Origin: Adiantum capillus-veneris
Lineage: Eukaryota; Streptophyta; Polypodiopsida; Polypodiales; Pteridaceae
Assembly (NCBI GenBank): GCA_014529385.2
Contig: CM043948.1
Location: forward strand, 19,881,951 to 19,945,950
Length of the DNA stretch: 64,000 nucleotides
Direction of reading: 5' to 3'
This document shows positions 48,656 to 60,159 of this stretch, in pieces. The notes beneath the pieces were generated by a model. It ran no database searches, was not told the origin of the DNA, and worked only from the letters and a program-made list of their open reading frames with translations. The position numbers were made by a program, and so were the translations under genes. Position 1 is the stretch's first letter, and each line of letters starts with the position of its first letter.

Positions 48656-49228
48656 TTGTGACTTAGTCTTGATTACAAGACTTAATACTTTATTAAGAGA
48701 ACTTGATACACGACTTGGATTACATGACTCGAGTACAAGACAAGACTTGAACATAAAAGAAGAACTAGAAGAGGGCTTACCTCATAGGAGCCTAACAACT
48801 GGTATTAACAAGATTGATTACAAGAACAAAAATTGGTAACAAGATAAGAGCTAGGAGAGGACGTGCCTCACATGAGCCTCACAATTTGTGATGGCAAGAT
48901 TGGAGGGCTTGTAGCCCAAGATTCCTATTTATACTAGTGCTTGAGGAGGTAAGAACTTTCTAGGTTCTTCTTGAGGAGGTTAGAATCTTCTAGAACCCTC
49001 TTGATCCTTCTAGTTCTTCTAGAACCTTCTTCAACTTTCTAGAGCTTTGCAAAAACTTCTAGATTCTTCTAGAACCTTCTCGATCCTTCTTCAAATTTCA
49101 AAAGCTTTCCAAAAACTTCTAGATTCTTTCGGAATCTTATCCAAGATTCTAGAAACTTTTAGATTCTTCTTCAAGCTCCTACAACTTTCTAGATTCTTCT
49201 AGCTACTTCTAGAATCTTCAACTTCTTT
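48594..49228 (-). repeat. Element Y 5' LTR, truncated
   Basis: Collinear with 37364-38138 and then ends near 49228, where an X-like remnant begins. It carries the best-preserved promoter region of the family. Confidence 0.72.
48925..48933 (-). promoter_or_regulatory. TATA box of the Y LTR
   Basis: The minus strand reads TATAAATAG within ACTAGTATAAATAGG. It lies about 20 bp downstream (in minus orientation) of the HSE-like array, so transcription would start near 48895-48905. The equivalent in the split LTR is TGTAAATAG (37892-37900). Confidence 0.65.
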
Positions 49229-49230
49229 AG
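48951..49230 (-). promoter_or_regulatory. Heat-shock-element-like array, Y 5' LTR
   Basis: About 280 bp of near 10-bp-periodic TTCTAGAAYC units. Perfect three-unit HSE matches (GAAnnTTCnnGAA or TTCnnGAAnnTTC) occur at 48983-48995, 49017-49029, 49067-49079 and 49207-49219, with near-matches such as 49147-49159. Heat-shock factors bind such alternating inverted 5-bp units as trimers. The array is directly upstream of the TATA box. Confidence 0.65.
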
Positions 49231-50517
49231 ATCCACTGCCTCCATCTACCTTACACGCTTCAAGATTGGTGAATGCAATCATCGACAGATCCTTTCCTTC
49301 ACTGGCTTGGACCACCTGGATCCACCTGCCCTATCCGTCTTAGATCTGCAATGCACTGCCCCTTCAAATTTAAATATATTGGGCTTTGTAGCTCTGTTTG
49401 ATGAGCCGTCTGGACCTACTCCTTCAACAACTCAAGATCTATATTTCTAGGTAAAAATATTGCACCTTGAATCTCTTTTATCTGGCACACGGTTAGGCCC
49501 ATCCTTGAGACCTTTTGGTATATAGAACCTCCTCAGCCATACACATCTGCTGCTACCTGCCTACCCAGGATCTTTGTAGTTGCTCTAGACCTTTGCCATG
49601 CTTCTGCTAGCTTGCACCTATCTGTCCATGCCATCTTCTATGGTCGACCAACTTTGGCTGCACCCACGTGCTTTGAACAAAATTTCCACCATTTCTCTGA
49701 ACTGGGGTTCAAAGCTTGCCTTGTTAGCCAGTTCTTTCTCTAGAATCTTGGATGATTCAATGGTCAATTGCAGCAATTGGTTCATGATCTTTATTAGCCT
49801 TCTTTTTTGGACTTTCTGTTTGCCCATTAAGAGTTGGAACTTGTATAAAGCACCAAGTAACTTGCTAACCACCGTCTTCTGGAGTGCTTCTTGCAGCACT
49901 TGATTCCATGTCAGCATTCCATAGTTGCTCCTCATACCAAACTCCGAGTCTTATCTGCTATTTGAATATATCATTGCTAGTCTGCAGGCTCAGCATGAGG
50001 TGGATAGAGAGCTAAAAAGAAGCGTGGTAAATGAGCTTGTATGGCATATAAGAGGACTATAGACTTGGGTACAAATTCCAAGAAATTCAAAATCATTTGA
50101 TTCTCCTGTTGCATCATTTTTTTGGAAATTCGCACCAGGTGATATAAGTTTTTCAAGTTCCACTCTTGTTCACTAAGGGTCATCCTGGTCTTAGGCCCTC
50201 AATTGCTCGTAGCATTATTCTCTAATCCTAGTAGCTTGCATTTGGATGAGCATTTTGTTCATGTGCTACTGAATATCCTTCATGCATTTATAGGTTGGCT
50301 TGTTACCTAGCAGCATTTCTACTTAAATTCCCAGTGACTTAAGATCTGTTATTGTTAATTCCTTGGCAACTGGGTTGGCAGCTCTGTCATCATTTGTTAG
50401 TACCCATTTTGGAGTTCTTTCGAGTGTGAGGTGAGCGGATGCGTGCGAGTGTGAGTGCAAGTGCACGAGTGTAAGAGCAATAGTGTGGGTGGAGCTGTTG
50501 TGGATAAAAACATCCAC
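49229..50517 (-). mobile_element. Remnant of an element X relative
   Basis: 49300-49665 matches 20210-20571 (the X LTR end: 'ggcttggaccacctgg', 'atgcactgccccttcaaa', 'ttctatggtcgaccaact'). Beyond it, minus frames at 49935-49618 (SKILEKELANKASFEPQFRE then MVEILFKARG) and 50183-49977 resemble the tail of the X interior. No gag or pol core is seen. Confidence 0.55.
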
Positions 50518-50678
50518 AACCCTTTATTATTTTATGTATTAAAGAATAAGATCAAATAAAAGATGGGTGGTGCCCGGCCAGTATGGCCGACACCCTTACA
50601 ATCTCCCACTCGAAGGCCATAGTGGCCCAAGTGGCTATGTTAGTACAAACTTGTACAAATGTGAAGCATCATGAGGCT

Positions 50679-52132
50679 TCATCCTACGCCCATCATCTCA
50701 ATAGAATGTGCAAACCGCTTTGTGGCTAAGCTCTTCGTAAGAGCATCTGTAGGGTTGTCATCCGTGTGAATTTTGGCTAACTCAATGTGTTTGCTAGCCA
50801 AAATATCCTGTATCACATGATACCTGAACTCGATGTGGTTTGACTTGGAATGAAATAGGAGGTTCTTTGCTAACGCAATCACACTTTGACTATCACAATG
50901 TAACACTAGAGTCTGGTGTATATAAAGATCTCCTGATAGATGAGATAACCATATAGCTTCCTTGCTAGCACTGGAAACTACAACATACTCAGCCTTAGTG
51001 GCAGAAGATGAAGTCCAATTTTGGAGACATGATCTCCAAGAGACTACCGCTCCAAAAAACAAGAAAACGTAGCCAAATGTGAATCCCCTAGTGTCCACAC
51101 AACCTTCATAATCTGAATTGGTGTATCCAAATATGGATGCATCACTATTCCCAAAGTGTAAGCACCTATCGGTTGAACGCTTGATGTGTCTCAAGATATG
51201 TTTCACTACTTACCAATGCTTTTTGTCCACATTTGCCATATACCTATTGACCACTCCTACTATGAATACAATATTTGGTCGCATGCCAATAACCATGGCG
51301 AACATGAGACTGCCAACTGCCAAAGAATATGGCATCTTTTCTATCTCTACCTTTTCAACATCTAATTTGGGGCAATCATTCTTGCTAAGTTTTACATATA
51401 CAGTCATTGGGGTACTCAATGTTTTCCCCCTTGCATGTTAAAACATTGCAAGACCTTGTGAATATACTCTTCTTGTGATAGTTCAAGTATTCTACGCTTC
51501 CGATATCCCTTGATACGCATACCAAGAAAATGATGTGCATCACCCAAATCTTTCATGGCAAATTGCTTGCTTAAGACATCCTTAAGTGAAATCTCATCTT
51601 TGGACTTCTTGGCTATAATCATATCATCCACATACAAGATGAGAATGATGAGGGAATTATCGTTCAACCTCCTTATGTATAAGCAGTGATCCTCTTGGCT
51701 TCGTACATAACCTTGGGATTGAATGTAGTACTTATCAGACTTGATGTACCACTGCCTTGAACCTTGCTTTAGTCCATACAAAGATTTCTTGAGTCTACAT
51801 ACCAGTTCTACCCTTGTTGGCTTCTCAAGATTGATCTCAAAACCTTCTGGCTGCTTCATGTAGATATCTTCTTCAAGATCCCCGTGAAGAAATATCATCT
51901 TCACATCCATTTGGACCAATTCCATGTCTTTAATGGCTACTAAACCAAGCACAAGATATAGTGTAGTCATCTTGACTACTAGAGAAAAAATCTCGTCCAA
52001 ATCTATGCCTTTCTTCTGCTTGAAGCCTTTAGCAACCAATCTAGCCTTATACTTAGGCTCGGGATCTTCTATTCTATACACCCATTTGCAAGGCAATGCA
52101 TGTTTACCCTTGATAACTCTGTTAATTCCCAA
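50679..52132 (-). pseudogene. Copia-D reverse transcriptase and RNase H
   Basis: RT is open over 238 codons (52132-51416): CKWVYRIEDPEPKYKARLVA, VQMDVKMIFLHGDLEEDIYM, SLYGLKQGSRQWYIKSDKYY, LILYVDDMIIAKKSKDEISL (catalytic YVDD) and MKDLGDAHHFLGMRI. RNase H at 51206-50679 reads YTNSDYEGCVDTRGFTFGYV, SSATKAEYVVVSSASKEAIW and NPTDALTKSLATKRFAHSIE. The two are separated by a stop at 51416 and a frameshift near 51210-51420. Confidence 0.9.
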
Positions 52133-52427
52133 GTTTCATTGGCTAAAATTGAGTTATACTTGGATTTCATAGCTTGCTCCCACTTCACACTATCTTCCAT
52201 CTGGATAGCTTCTTTGTAACAAGTGAGCCGGCTCATCACAGTCAGTGACTAACACATAGTCCAATCCTGGCTCAAACTGCTCATGGGTGCGAGATACACG
52301 CGTATATTTCCTCACTACCTGAATGCTGAGGATAGCTCTCTCTGGAGCACTACTAGTGGTAGGAACATCACCAGTAGACTGAGTTGGTTTTCCAACTTTG
52401 TGGCGCTACATCCTCAAATCTGACTTT

Positions 52428-53129
52428 TCAATATTCGGCCTCTTTAACAGGTTGTCTATGCATTTTAGACTCATTGAATATCACTTGTGAGCTACGAATA
52501 ACCTTTCTAGATTCCGCATGCCAGAGATGATATCCCATCTCTCCATCTATACTATGATCAATGAAGATGCACTTGTGTGACTTGGGATCTAGCGTCTTGC
52601 AAATTTCTTTGGAAATGTGTGAGCATGCTTCACACCCAAACACACGTAATTCATCATAAGTTGGCTTTTTGGCAATCCACATATCCTATGAAAACTTGAA
52701 ACTCAGCAGAGTACTAGGTGATCTATTGATGATGTATATAGTTGTCATAAAAGTCTCTCCCCAAAACTCAGGAGGTAAATTCATCATAGATAACATGGCT
52801 ATGACTCTTTCTTGAATCATGCTATTCATATGCTTAGCAATTCCATTTTGAGCAAGTGTGTATGGCATAGCAAACTGTCGTTGAATCCCTCGTTTACTAA
52901 AAAAAAAATTGAACTCTATTGAGACATACTCTCCACCATTGTCGGTTCCAAAAGCTTTTAGCTTCCTACCAGATTGGTTCTCAACCATGGCTAAGAATTT
53001 ATGGAATGTATCAAATACTTTGTCTTTCCCCTTCAAGAGGTAAACCCACACCTTCCGAGTAGAGTCATCTATGAATGTCAAGAAATACAATGCTCCCCCT
53101 AGAGATTTGTGTGGCATAGGGGCCCACAT
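52428..53129 (-). pseudogene. Copia-D integrase
   Basis: FLTFIDDSTRKVWVYLLKGK, FGTDNGGEYVSIEFNFFFSK, MPYTLAQNGIAKHMNSMIQE and INRSPSTLLSFKFS (to 52686), then after a stop VFGCEACSHISKEICKTLDP and CIFIDHSIDGEMGYHLWHAE. D and E residues of the core are present. Confidence 0.87.
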
Positions 53130-53525
53130 AAATCGCTATGAACCAAATCTAGAGGGTTTCCCAACTCTCAATGTAATGGCAAGGAAGTTTGCCTAGTTTG
53201 CTTGCCATAGATGAAATGCTCACATAAATTGAAATTAGAAAAGTTTAACATAATGAAGTAGGCTTTAAGTAGATCAAGAATTGTTGGGTTAGCTATTTCA
53301 CTTTGGCCATCCGTTTGAGGGTGATAGGCCAAAGAGCAGTTTAGCCTTGTCCCTAAATTCTTAAAGAGACCCTTCTAGAAATTACTGTTCATTCTAGGAT
53401 CTCTATCCAACACTATGAAGATTGACAAGCCATGGTACTTGAAGATTTGTGATATGAAGAGGGTTGCCATTTGATGGGCTTTGATAGTCTTTTTGACAGG
53501 TATAAAATGAGCTTGTTTGTTGAGC

Positions 53526-53965
53526 CTAGATAGATAGAACTCTCTTTGACTGACCAGACATATAAAGAGTACAATAAAAACTAGATTTGAGACCTTTTAT
53601 GACAACCAAATTTTCTTTATGCACCATCCAAGAGTCATTGCCAAAAACAGTAGTATAGCCTAGAGCATCAAACTGACCAACTGACACCAAACTCTTAGTC
53701 AGTTTAGCAACATGTCTAACTCCACAAAGCATGAATTCAATGTATTTTTAATGCATAACTTGACATCTCCCATATCACATATATCAAGTTGATAAGAATC
53801 TTGAAGCTTATTGAGTGAACCATGCATCAGAATATATGTGGAGAACCATTCCCTATGGGGAATGACATGGAAACTGACACTTGAATCAATGATCCAATTT
53901 TGTGCATAACACTCATCAAGTGCCAATAACGCATCTAGACTCATATTAAAAGTGAAAACAAGCAC
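53526..53965 (-). pseudogene. Copia-D protease
   Basis: NWIIDSSVSFHVIPHREWFS, where the usual D-S-G is D-S-S, so activity is doubtful. Followed by VRHVAKLTKSLVSVGQFDAL in a shifted frame. About 370 bp between protease and integrase (53130-53525) is replaced by gypsy-like scraps (for example 'ccgtttgagggtgataggcc'). Confidence 0.75.
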
Positions 53966-54059
53966 ATCTCACAATTGTTGCACGTGAAGAACAACCTTTG
54001 GATATGGAGATTCAGCCACATTGATCTCCTCTATCTTTACACTGCTCTTGGGAGCGTCA

Positions 54060-54207
54060 CACTTTCCCATTTTCATGTTGTAAAACACGGCAATCTTTCT
54101 TTAAATGGCTTTTTTTACCGCAATGATAGCATTCTACATTTCTCAAGTCACGTCCTCAACTCTTGCTACGATTGTGGCAATCCTTATGATCTTGTGAATG
54201 ACCGCGG
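54060..54207 (-). pseudogene. Copia-D gag zinc knuckle
   Basis: The minus strand gives CYHCGKKSHLKKDC (CCHC) near 54110-54150, preceded by a His/Asp/Arg-rich stretch that ends at the insertion. The frame resumes on the far side at 56283. Confidence 0.75.
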
Positions 54208-56282
54208 TGTCGGGGGATATGTGTTCGCTACGTGAGCCGGGCAGGCGCCGGGCCTCTGGCAGTGGGAGGTGTGAAAGAGAGACAAGACGCACAACACAAG
54301 GCAAAAGATTCTGTCAACACTTTAATACTTAAACTTCACAACCGAAATGGTTTAAAGTGCTAATGATTAGCCGAAGTGGATTTCGATTACAAATGGTTTT
54401 CGTTAACGGCACTGATGGAGTTAGGAGAGTTTAATGCTCTCAAATTAGATCAAGACTGTAAAATTTTCACTTATGCTCTCCATTAGAGTCTTTATAAGCT
54501 GATTAGTGCATAAGTATCCGGCAAAATCCCCTGCTTGATACCCTTGTTTCTTTCTTGCTCGTCCCGTAACCCTTCGAGTGCTTTCAATTATCCTCCTTGA
54601 GGTCAACATAGAGAGAGAGAGAGAGAGAGATTCTCTTTGTAACTTCCTGCTTCATCACCTCCTTGCCCTCTTGACCTTGCTTTTCCTCTTCATTATGCCC
54701 TACTCGTTAATTCCCTTCACTTCACTCTTCTCCCTTCCTTAAGCTCTTTAAGCTCTTCTTTGCCTTGATTGCTTTAACCAAGCTCGCCTTCTCAAGCTTG
54801 CTTGCTTTGACAAGCTTCTTCTCTTGCTTTGATTGGAGATGGGCGAGAGAGAGGGATAGAGAACCCTCTCTTGCTTTGATTGGAGATGGAGCGAGAGAGA
54901 GAGAGAGACCTTGCCTTGGCTCCCTTCACCTCCTCGCCTTGGTTCCCCTCGCCTTCGTTCTCCTCTTCTTCTTGGTTCCCTTCCCTTCTCTTCTTGCCTT
55001 CGAGTTTCCCTCACCTCCTCGTTGCCTCGAATAGAATCTCATACAAAAGTGCCCCCCATTAATAGATTGCCCCTCCCTTAGCACGACGGCGCCGTTGTTG
55101 CTAGGGAGCATAAAAACTGCCCCTGCTGACGTGGCGGCCGATAGCGAGAATGCCGCAGAATTTTCCGAGAGTGATGCCGAAAAAGAGCGCAACGGCGAGC
55201 TACACCTTTTTCCCTTCTTGGCTAAGCTCATCCAAGGCTCCTGTAGGCCGGTGCGACCTCATCTTCTCCTGTTGCGCTGCTCGTCACTCTGTTTTTTGCC
55301 ATGCCTCTCTTTTTTCATACCTTCCTTCCTTAATTCGCATAATGGGCAGCCTTTGTTTGCAGGCGGATGGCCACTGGCCTGATTGCTTTTGGGCGGCCCT
55401 TGATATTATTTATGGGCCCTTGGGCCTTTGGGCTATGGCCTCCCTCATAAGGGCATCACATTTGGCATACATATATGGCAAACATGCCGGCCATACAATG
55501 TTTTGCAAGAAGTAAAAGGCATCATGTTTGGTACACATGTCGGCCGAGGCAATGCCAAGCACGACATTTTCTCCAGCAAGCCTTGACTAACAATATCTTT
55601 GTGAATTTTATTGTCCAGAACAGCATCCCTAATAATGCCAAAATTACCCAGCTCATCAGCGCCGACAACTGACACCGGACTCTGCCTGCCAAGCCGTAAA
55701 TCCCTTAAGACTTCTCAAACTGCATAGAATGCATACGAACCCTAATGAGGAGGCCAAAATTCTCAGATGGCATTCCGACCGAGCGGACCGAACTGGTACG
55801 GAGCCAGCCCCCGGTGAATCTTTAACGACTAATATCTTGACGACCGGGACTCCGATCACTGATCTGAAAAGACCGATGTGCTCCACAAAGTAAGCTCTTC
55901 AGGCCCGTGCATTCATTTCAATTCTGTCACCTCAGCTGCAGTTGCCCAATCCGGTACGGATCTGCAATCGACTCAAACTTCAATATGCCATAAATTCTTC
56001 ACGGTAGCTCCAATCGACGAGCCGTAAAGACAGGCCGGTAGAGCACTTCAAGCATTGCAGTTTTACATCATAATATTCCATCTGTGCTCACATCAAGCAT
56101 AATCATTTTTGGCATCATTAAGGCATCTGTTGGCCCTTTTAAGCCGCATCTGACATACATTAATCATTAAACTTGGCCTGTTAACAAGCCATGATCACTA
56201 ACCATTAAATGTGTAGGCTTTAAAGAAGTTTATCTTGCATTTCTCTGCTCTTTTCTCTCCATGGCAACGGAGCTGCACGACA
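54208..56282. mobile_element. 2,075-bp LTR-like insertion (probable solo LTR)
   Basis: Starts TGTCGGGGGATATG and ends GCACGACA, giving TGTCG...CGACA inverted ends. GCGG is repeated on both sides (54204-54207 and 56283-56286). Removing the insert plus one GCGG makes the Copia-D gag frame continuous. No PBS, PPT or coding domain was found. Internal similarity to the X LTR (55815-55900 versus 20110-20190) suggests a solo LTR of a related family. Open frames inside (for example 55095-55515) look non-genic. Confidence 0.75.
54611..54630. repeat. (GA)n microsatellite
   Basis: About 10 GA copies inside the solo-LTR-like insertion; a CT-rich pyrimidine stretch follows to about 55030. Confidence 0.85.
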
Positions 56283-56930
56283 GCGGTTGCGACTATGTCC
56301 ACTTCTTTACCTATGGTGATTATGGCTACTTGCCATATATGCATCTCCATGCCCACCACTATCGAGAGATTGACGTCTAATCTCCTTAATGAGCAATGCC
56401 CTAGTAACATCACTGAACTTCAATTTACCACTTGGTGCAAAGTTACTAATTGCAGTATTGAATGCATCCCAAGAAAAGGGAAAGAGCATAACAAGAAAAT
56501 GGCCTTCATTTCATCATCAAAATTCAGTCCTTTTGATGTCAGCTAAGAAAATGTGATATTGAACTCGTTCAAGTGTGCATGAACATTACTACCTTCTTTC
56601 ATATTCAAGTGCATAAGTTTCTTCATCAAGAAAACTTTGTTAGAAGCAGTTTTTCCATCCCAAGCTGCACATAGAGAGCCCCAAAGCTCTTGTGCTATAG
56701 TCTTGTCCATAATCGTGAAGAATATGGTCTTGCCAAGATGTAATCTAATCGTGGCCATAGCATGAGCATCCAACTCTTCCTACTAACCATCAGTGTAAGC
56801 ATTCTCTCTACGCTCTTTCAATGGCAATGCAAGGCCCTTGTTGACCAAGACATCAAGCATACATTGCTTCCAAATGGTAAAATTTGTGCCATCAAATTTC
56901 TTTATGTAGTAGTCTTCCCTTTCCTAAGCA
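56283..56930 (-). pseudogene. Copia-D gag
   Basis: The minus strand reads KKFDGTNFTIWKQCMLDVLV (about 56893-56835), the typical Copia gag opening. After two stops it continues AHAMATIRLHLGKTIFFTIM, LWGSLCAAWDGKTASNKVFL and MHLNMKEGSNVHAHLNEFNI, then DVTRALLIKEIRRQSLDSGG toward the insertion site at 56283. Confidence 0.87.
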
Positions 56931-56944
56931 CTACTAGCAGCATG

Positions 56945-57032
56945 TACATGGGTAAAACCTCCTAGTGAGGGAAAAAGTGCCTCGATGGTCTTAAGTGTAT
57001 TCACAGACATCACTACCATATATATGGTAACA
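56945..57032 (-). repeat. Fragment of a Copia-A-type LTR
   Basis: 'aaaacctcctagtgagggaaaaagtgc...catcactaccatatatatggtaaca' matches the last 85 bp of the Copia-A LTR with about 15% differences. It abuts the Copia-D gag start directly. Confidence 0.75.
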
Positions 57033-58679
57033 CCATAGAGGGTGCACCATCTCCACCTTCCCCTTTGTGCTTCTTGTTGCGCCATGCCATGGAAGACCTT
57101 AGGTTTACATTCACTTGAATTTGAATGCCCAAAAGTTGCAAGCTTTGGCCTTCCCAAGGGGAAATTCCCATGCAAAGCTTTGCAAACCTTACTAGAGCAA
57201 CTCTCGCAACCTTTGATGGGAATCAAGGCTTAAGGCCCTCAAAAATTTGTGCAACCAAGAAATTTTCAAATGTACAAATACACAAAGAAATTAGAAAATT
57301 TCAACATTTGACAATTCCACATCGAAACCGAATTCTCAACATCAAACCAAAACTTAAAGCTTGATCCACTAATCAACTTCAACATCAAAGGAAATTTGGA
57401 GTTCAATCAACTAATCGGCATTCTAAGCGAGGGACATTGAAAATTACCTGGTGGCTAATTAGATCCTTAAAAAATTCAAATCAAGTTTTACCAAGGCACA
57501 TTCAACTTTTTGATGGTTCATGCAAGGCATGCACCAATCCTAGGTGCCGAACTCATGCACGAAGCTTCTATGATGATTTTGCATCTATGGATGAGACATC
57601 AAGCTAGACACATGTCAAATATGGCACAAGATATTCTAGTAGAGCATGCTTTTGACTTTGAGCATCAATAGCTGGATCACCACAGCTGGCATAGGATCAT
57701 CCGGACATGTCTATATAATAGGCAACCATTTTAGAGCTCACCATTGGAGCTTGGTGCAAGTGGGATCACTTGAATGCAGAGTAGATTATAGTAGGAGAGC
57801 TTCATTTCAGCTCACAATATGTACAAGAGCAGGTGTGAGCTTGCATTTGGCTCACAGAAGCACTTGAGAGTGTATGTGTGGATAGATTTGCAGAACAAAT
57901 TTCTAGGTCATTTTTGAAAATTTATCTTTTCCCTTATGTACAATTCATTTTAGGCCAATTATTGTCTCTTGTTGATCAATTTTTTGTGCTCTACAAATTT
58001 GTAGTTAGACATTTTTTAGATTCTACACTGATTTTGAGATAGAACATTTAGATTGCTCGTAGGTCATATATGGGGTAGTAGTAGCAAAATTTTGCAACAT
58101 AGTTTTAGTTTCTTTCAAATGAGATTTGAAGCCGCCTCTCATGACACTTCACTAATTTTTTTAGATCTACAAATTTACAAAAGAAAGTTTTTGCAAATTC
58201 CTTGCAGTTTGGGAGATATGATATTGTAAGTTGGTGTAGTTTCACTACATCAGCAACGACAAGATTTTTCCCACAAAGGGTTGGACCCACAATAGATGGA
58301 TTTGACTTGACATGCATACACATATGTTCGCTCATGCACTAGCGTAATTTTTTGTGCAAACAAAGAGCAATTTGTAGCCATATGTGCTTTGGTTTATATA
58401 TGCCATATGTGGGTTAGATATTGATCTCTGTAGCTTGTATGCATAGCCAGATTGGATTGTCAAGTCTACAAGAGTACAGGCATTTGGTCACTTTTGTGGG
58501 ATGTGTATGAGAATTGTTTTGCTCTATGGTCTATGCATATCGATGCGTTGAGTAGTTTTGACTGCATTGATATCTTTTGAAAGCACTTTATTGCAGCAAG
58601 GATTTCAGTGATTGTTTATGCTTGCAGCTCTGCTCGTGCTTAATATTGCATAGATCTTGCTTCACATAGTAGTGAATTA
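57033..58679. other. Anonymous region upstream of Copia-E, no gene seen
   Basis: No coding block or LTR boundary could be fixed. It may contain the LTR of Copia-E. Confidence 0.35.
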
Positions 58680-59189
58680 CTTCGTTCATGTACGTTGAGT
58701 TGGGGATTTTGCCATTGTATGTCGTTTGTGGAGCTTCATTGGCATTTACGACAATTCTTGATCATTTTTGAGACTTGATTAGTAGATGGCGATTGTTGAG
58801 CTTGTTTAGCATATGGTCATTGTTGAGCTTGACCATAGTCTTGAGTCATTTGTTGAGCCTTTGGAGGAGCATGGTGAGGTTTTATTAACCTAGGGGATAC
58901 TTGAATGTTGAGATCCTTTTGGTGATATAGGTTGTTGAAGTAACCTTATATGGGGCATCGCCATAGGACATGTATAGATGGGACTAGGTGCTATTGACAC
59001 CATGTTAGTAGTCGGTTTTGGTCAATGATTGATCAATTTTATATGCACACTATCCAAAGATACTCTTTATGTGTACTATCAATGGTTTTTATCTCTTTTG
59101 TGCTCATTTAATTTTGATACTTTTCTCCAGTTTACAGGAAAAACCGTGCTAAATTTTTCAAAAAAAATCCATAATTTTGATTGTTGGCA
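58680..59189 (+). repeat. Leader of Copia-E, shared with 10740-11280
   Basis: Collinear similarity to 10740-11280 up to about 59135, then a short spacer before the gag ATG at 59191. Confidence 0.6.
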
Positions 59190-59190
59190 A

Positions 59191-59849
59191 TATGGCTTCT
59201 AGTTTTGAGAATGACATTTATAACGTCCAAAAATTTGATGGCACAAACTTCAGTATGTAGAAGAAGTAGATCCAAAATGATCGATTGGATCTAGTTTTTG
59301 AATGCCAAGTGCATGATGGCGGAGCATGATGGTTACACATATGCCCATTGGAAAAACACTTTGACGCTAAAGCTAGATCTACAATTCACTTGCATCATGC
59401 AAAGCTACTTCTTGAGCCTTATGGGATATGGTGAAACTACTTCTCCAGTCTTGTGGGATAAGTTATGTTGCACATATGCAAGCAAGAGTGCAAATAATAC
59501 AGTTCACTTGATGAAGAAGCTGTTTGAGATTTGTATGAAGAAGGTAGTGTTTAGAGACTTGAATGAGTTCAATGTTATCTTCGATCGGTTGATATCAGAA
59601 GGACTCAAATTTGATGAAGAGGTTTATTCTATCTTCTAGTTCCTCATGTGATACTTTTTGCAGAGCCATAAAAGTAACTATGAGCCTAAATGCTAGTTGG
59701 TATACAATGATGTAGTTAGTAGTTTTCTTACCAAGGAGATTTGTAGGAAATCACTTGATCCTACCAAGAGCGGTGATGCTCATCTTGCATAGTCTCACAA
59801 AAATAGGGGTCGCACTTATGATTGTGCCAAATCTAAGTATCACAAGAAC
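59191..59849 (+). pseudogene. Copia-E gag, truncated by Z2
   Basis: Opens MASSFENDIYNVQKFDGTNF, a Copia gag start, then several stops. The best open part is 59298-59639: HWKNTLTLKLDLQFTCIM, TSPVLWDKLCCTYASKSANN, HLMKKLFEICMKKVVFRDLN, EFNVIFDRLISEGLKFDEEV (UBN2-like). It ends in RGRTYDCAKSKYHKN at the Z2 insertion point (59850), so the zinc knuckle and pol are off the map. Confidence 0.8.
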
Positions 59850-60159
59850 TGTCATAAAATCTAATATCTACCTATTCCTAAAAGACTTTCTCATATTGAA
59901 CTGATCATTTAATATGGGAGAGATAAATGGAAACAAGAGGTAGAATACAGTCATGTGCTTACAGATCTATCTCAACACAAGGCCAATGGTAAAGGGGTCC
60001 AAATGAGAGATAGTCTGTCAAAGAGCAAGGCTACCAATGGAGCTTAAAAGATCTTAGGGTTAGCTTCATTAAGACCTCCAAAAGTTAGTGTTAAAAGTCC
60101 TTAGATCTAGGACCATAGTCAAGCTAGGTCTGAGCTTCAGGTGGGAACCCGGCCCAAGC

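Larger units (their letters stand above)
37364..49228 (-). mobile_element. Element Y: internally deleted gypsy, split by Z1
   Basis: Minus-strand LTR element. Its 3' LTR is 47176-46803 plus 38138-37364, split by the gypsy element Z1. The internal region is 47177-48593. The 5' LTR is 48594 to about 49228, truncated at its outer end. LTR edges are TGTCACGGATGC (minus, at 47176) and ...GATGCACTCATAACA (48594; diverged at 37364). The interior joins a gag N-terminus directly to an integrase C-terminus, so protease, RT and RNase H are gone. The LTRs carry the HSE-like arrays described separately. Confidence 0.75.
50518..56940 (-). mobile_element. Copia-D: second Copia lineage, split by an LTR-like insertion
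   Basis: Minus strand. 3' LTR start TGTAAGGGTGTCGG at 50600, preceded by the PPT CGAGTGGGAGAT (50601-50612). Then RNase H, RT, integrase and protease up to a zinc knuckle near 54135, interrupted at 54208-56282, with gag continuing to about 56930. The 5' LTR is missing. The protein sequences are clearly different from Copia-A. Confidence 0.85.

Noticed and set aside
54765-55515. Overlapping plus-strand frames that look like a small gene
   Set aside because: They lie within the solo-LTR-like insertion, have CT-rich biased composition and no domain, and the insertion's boundaries explain the segment.
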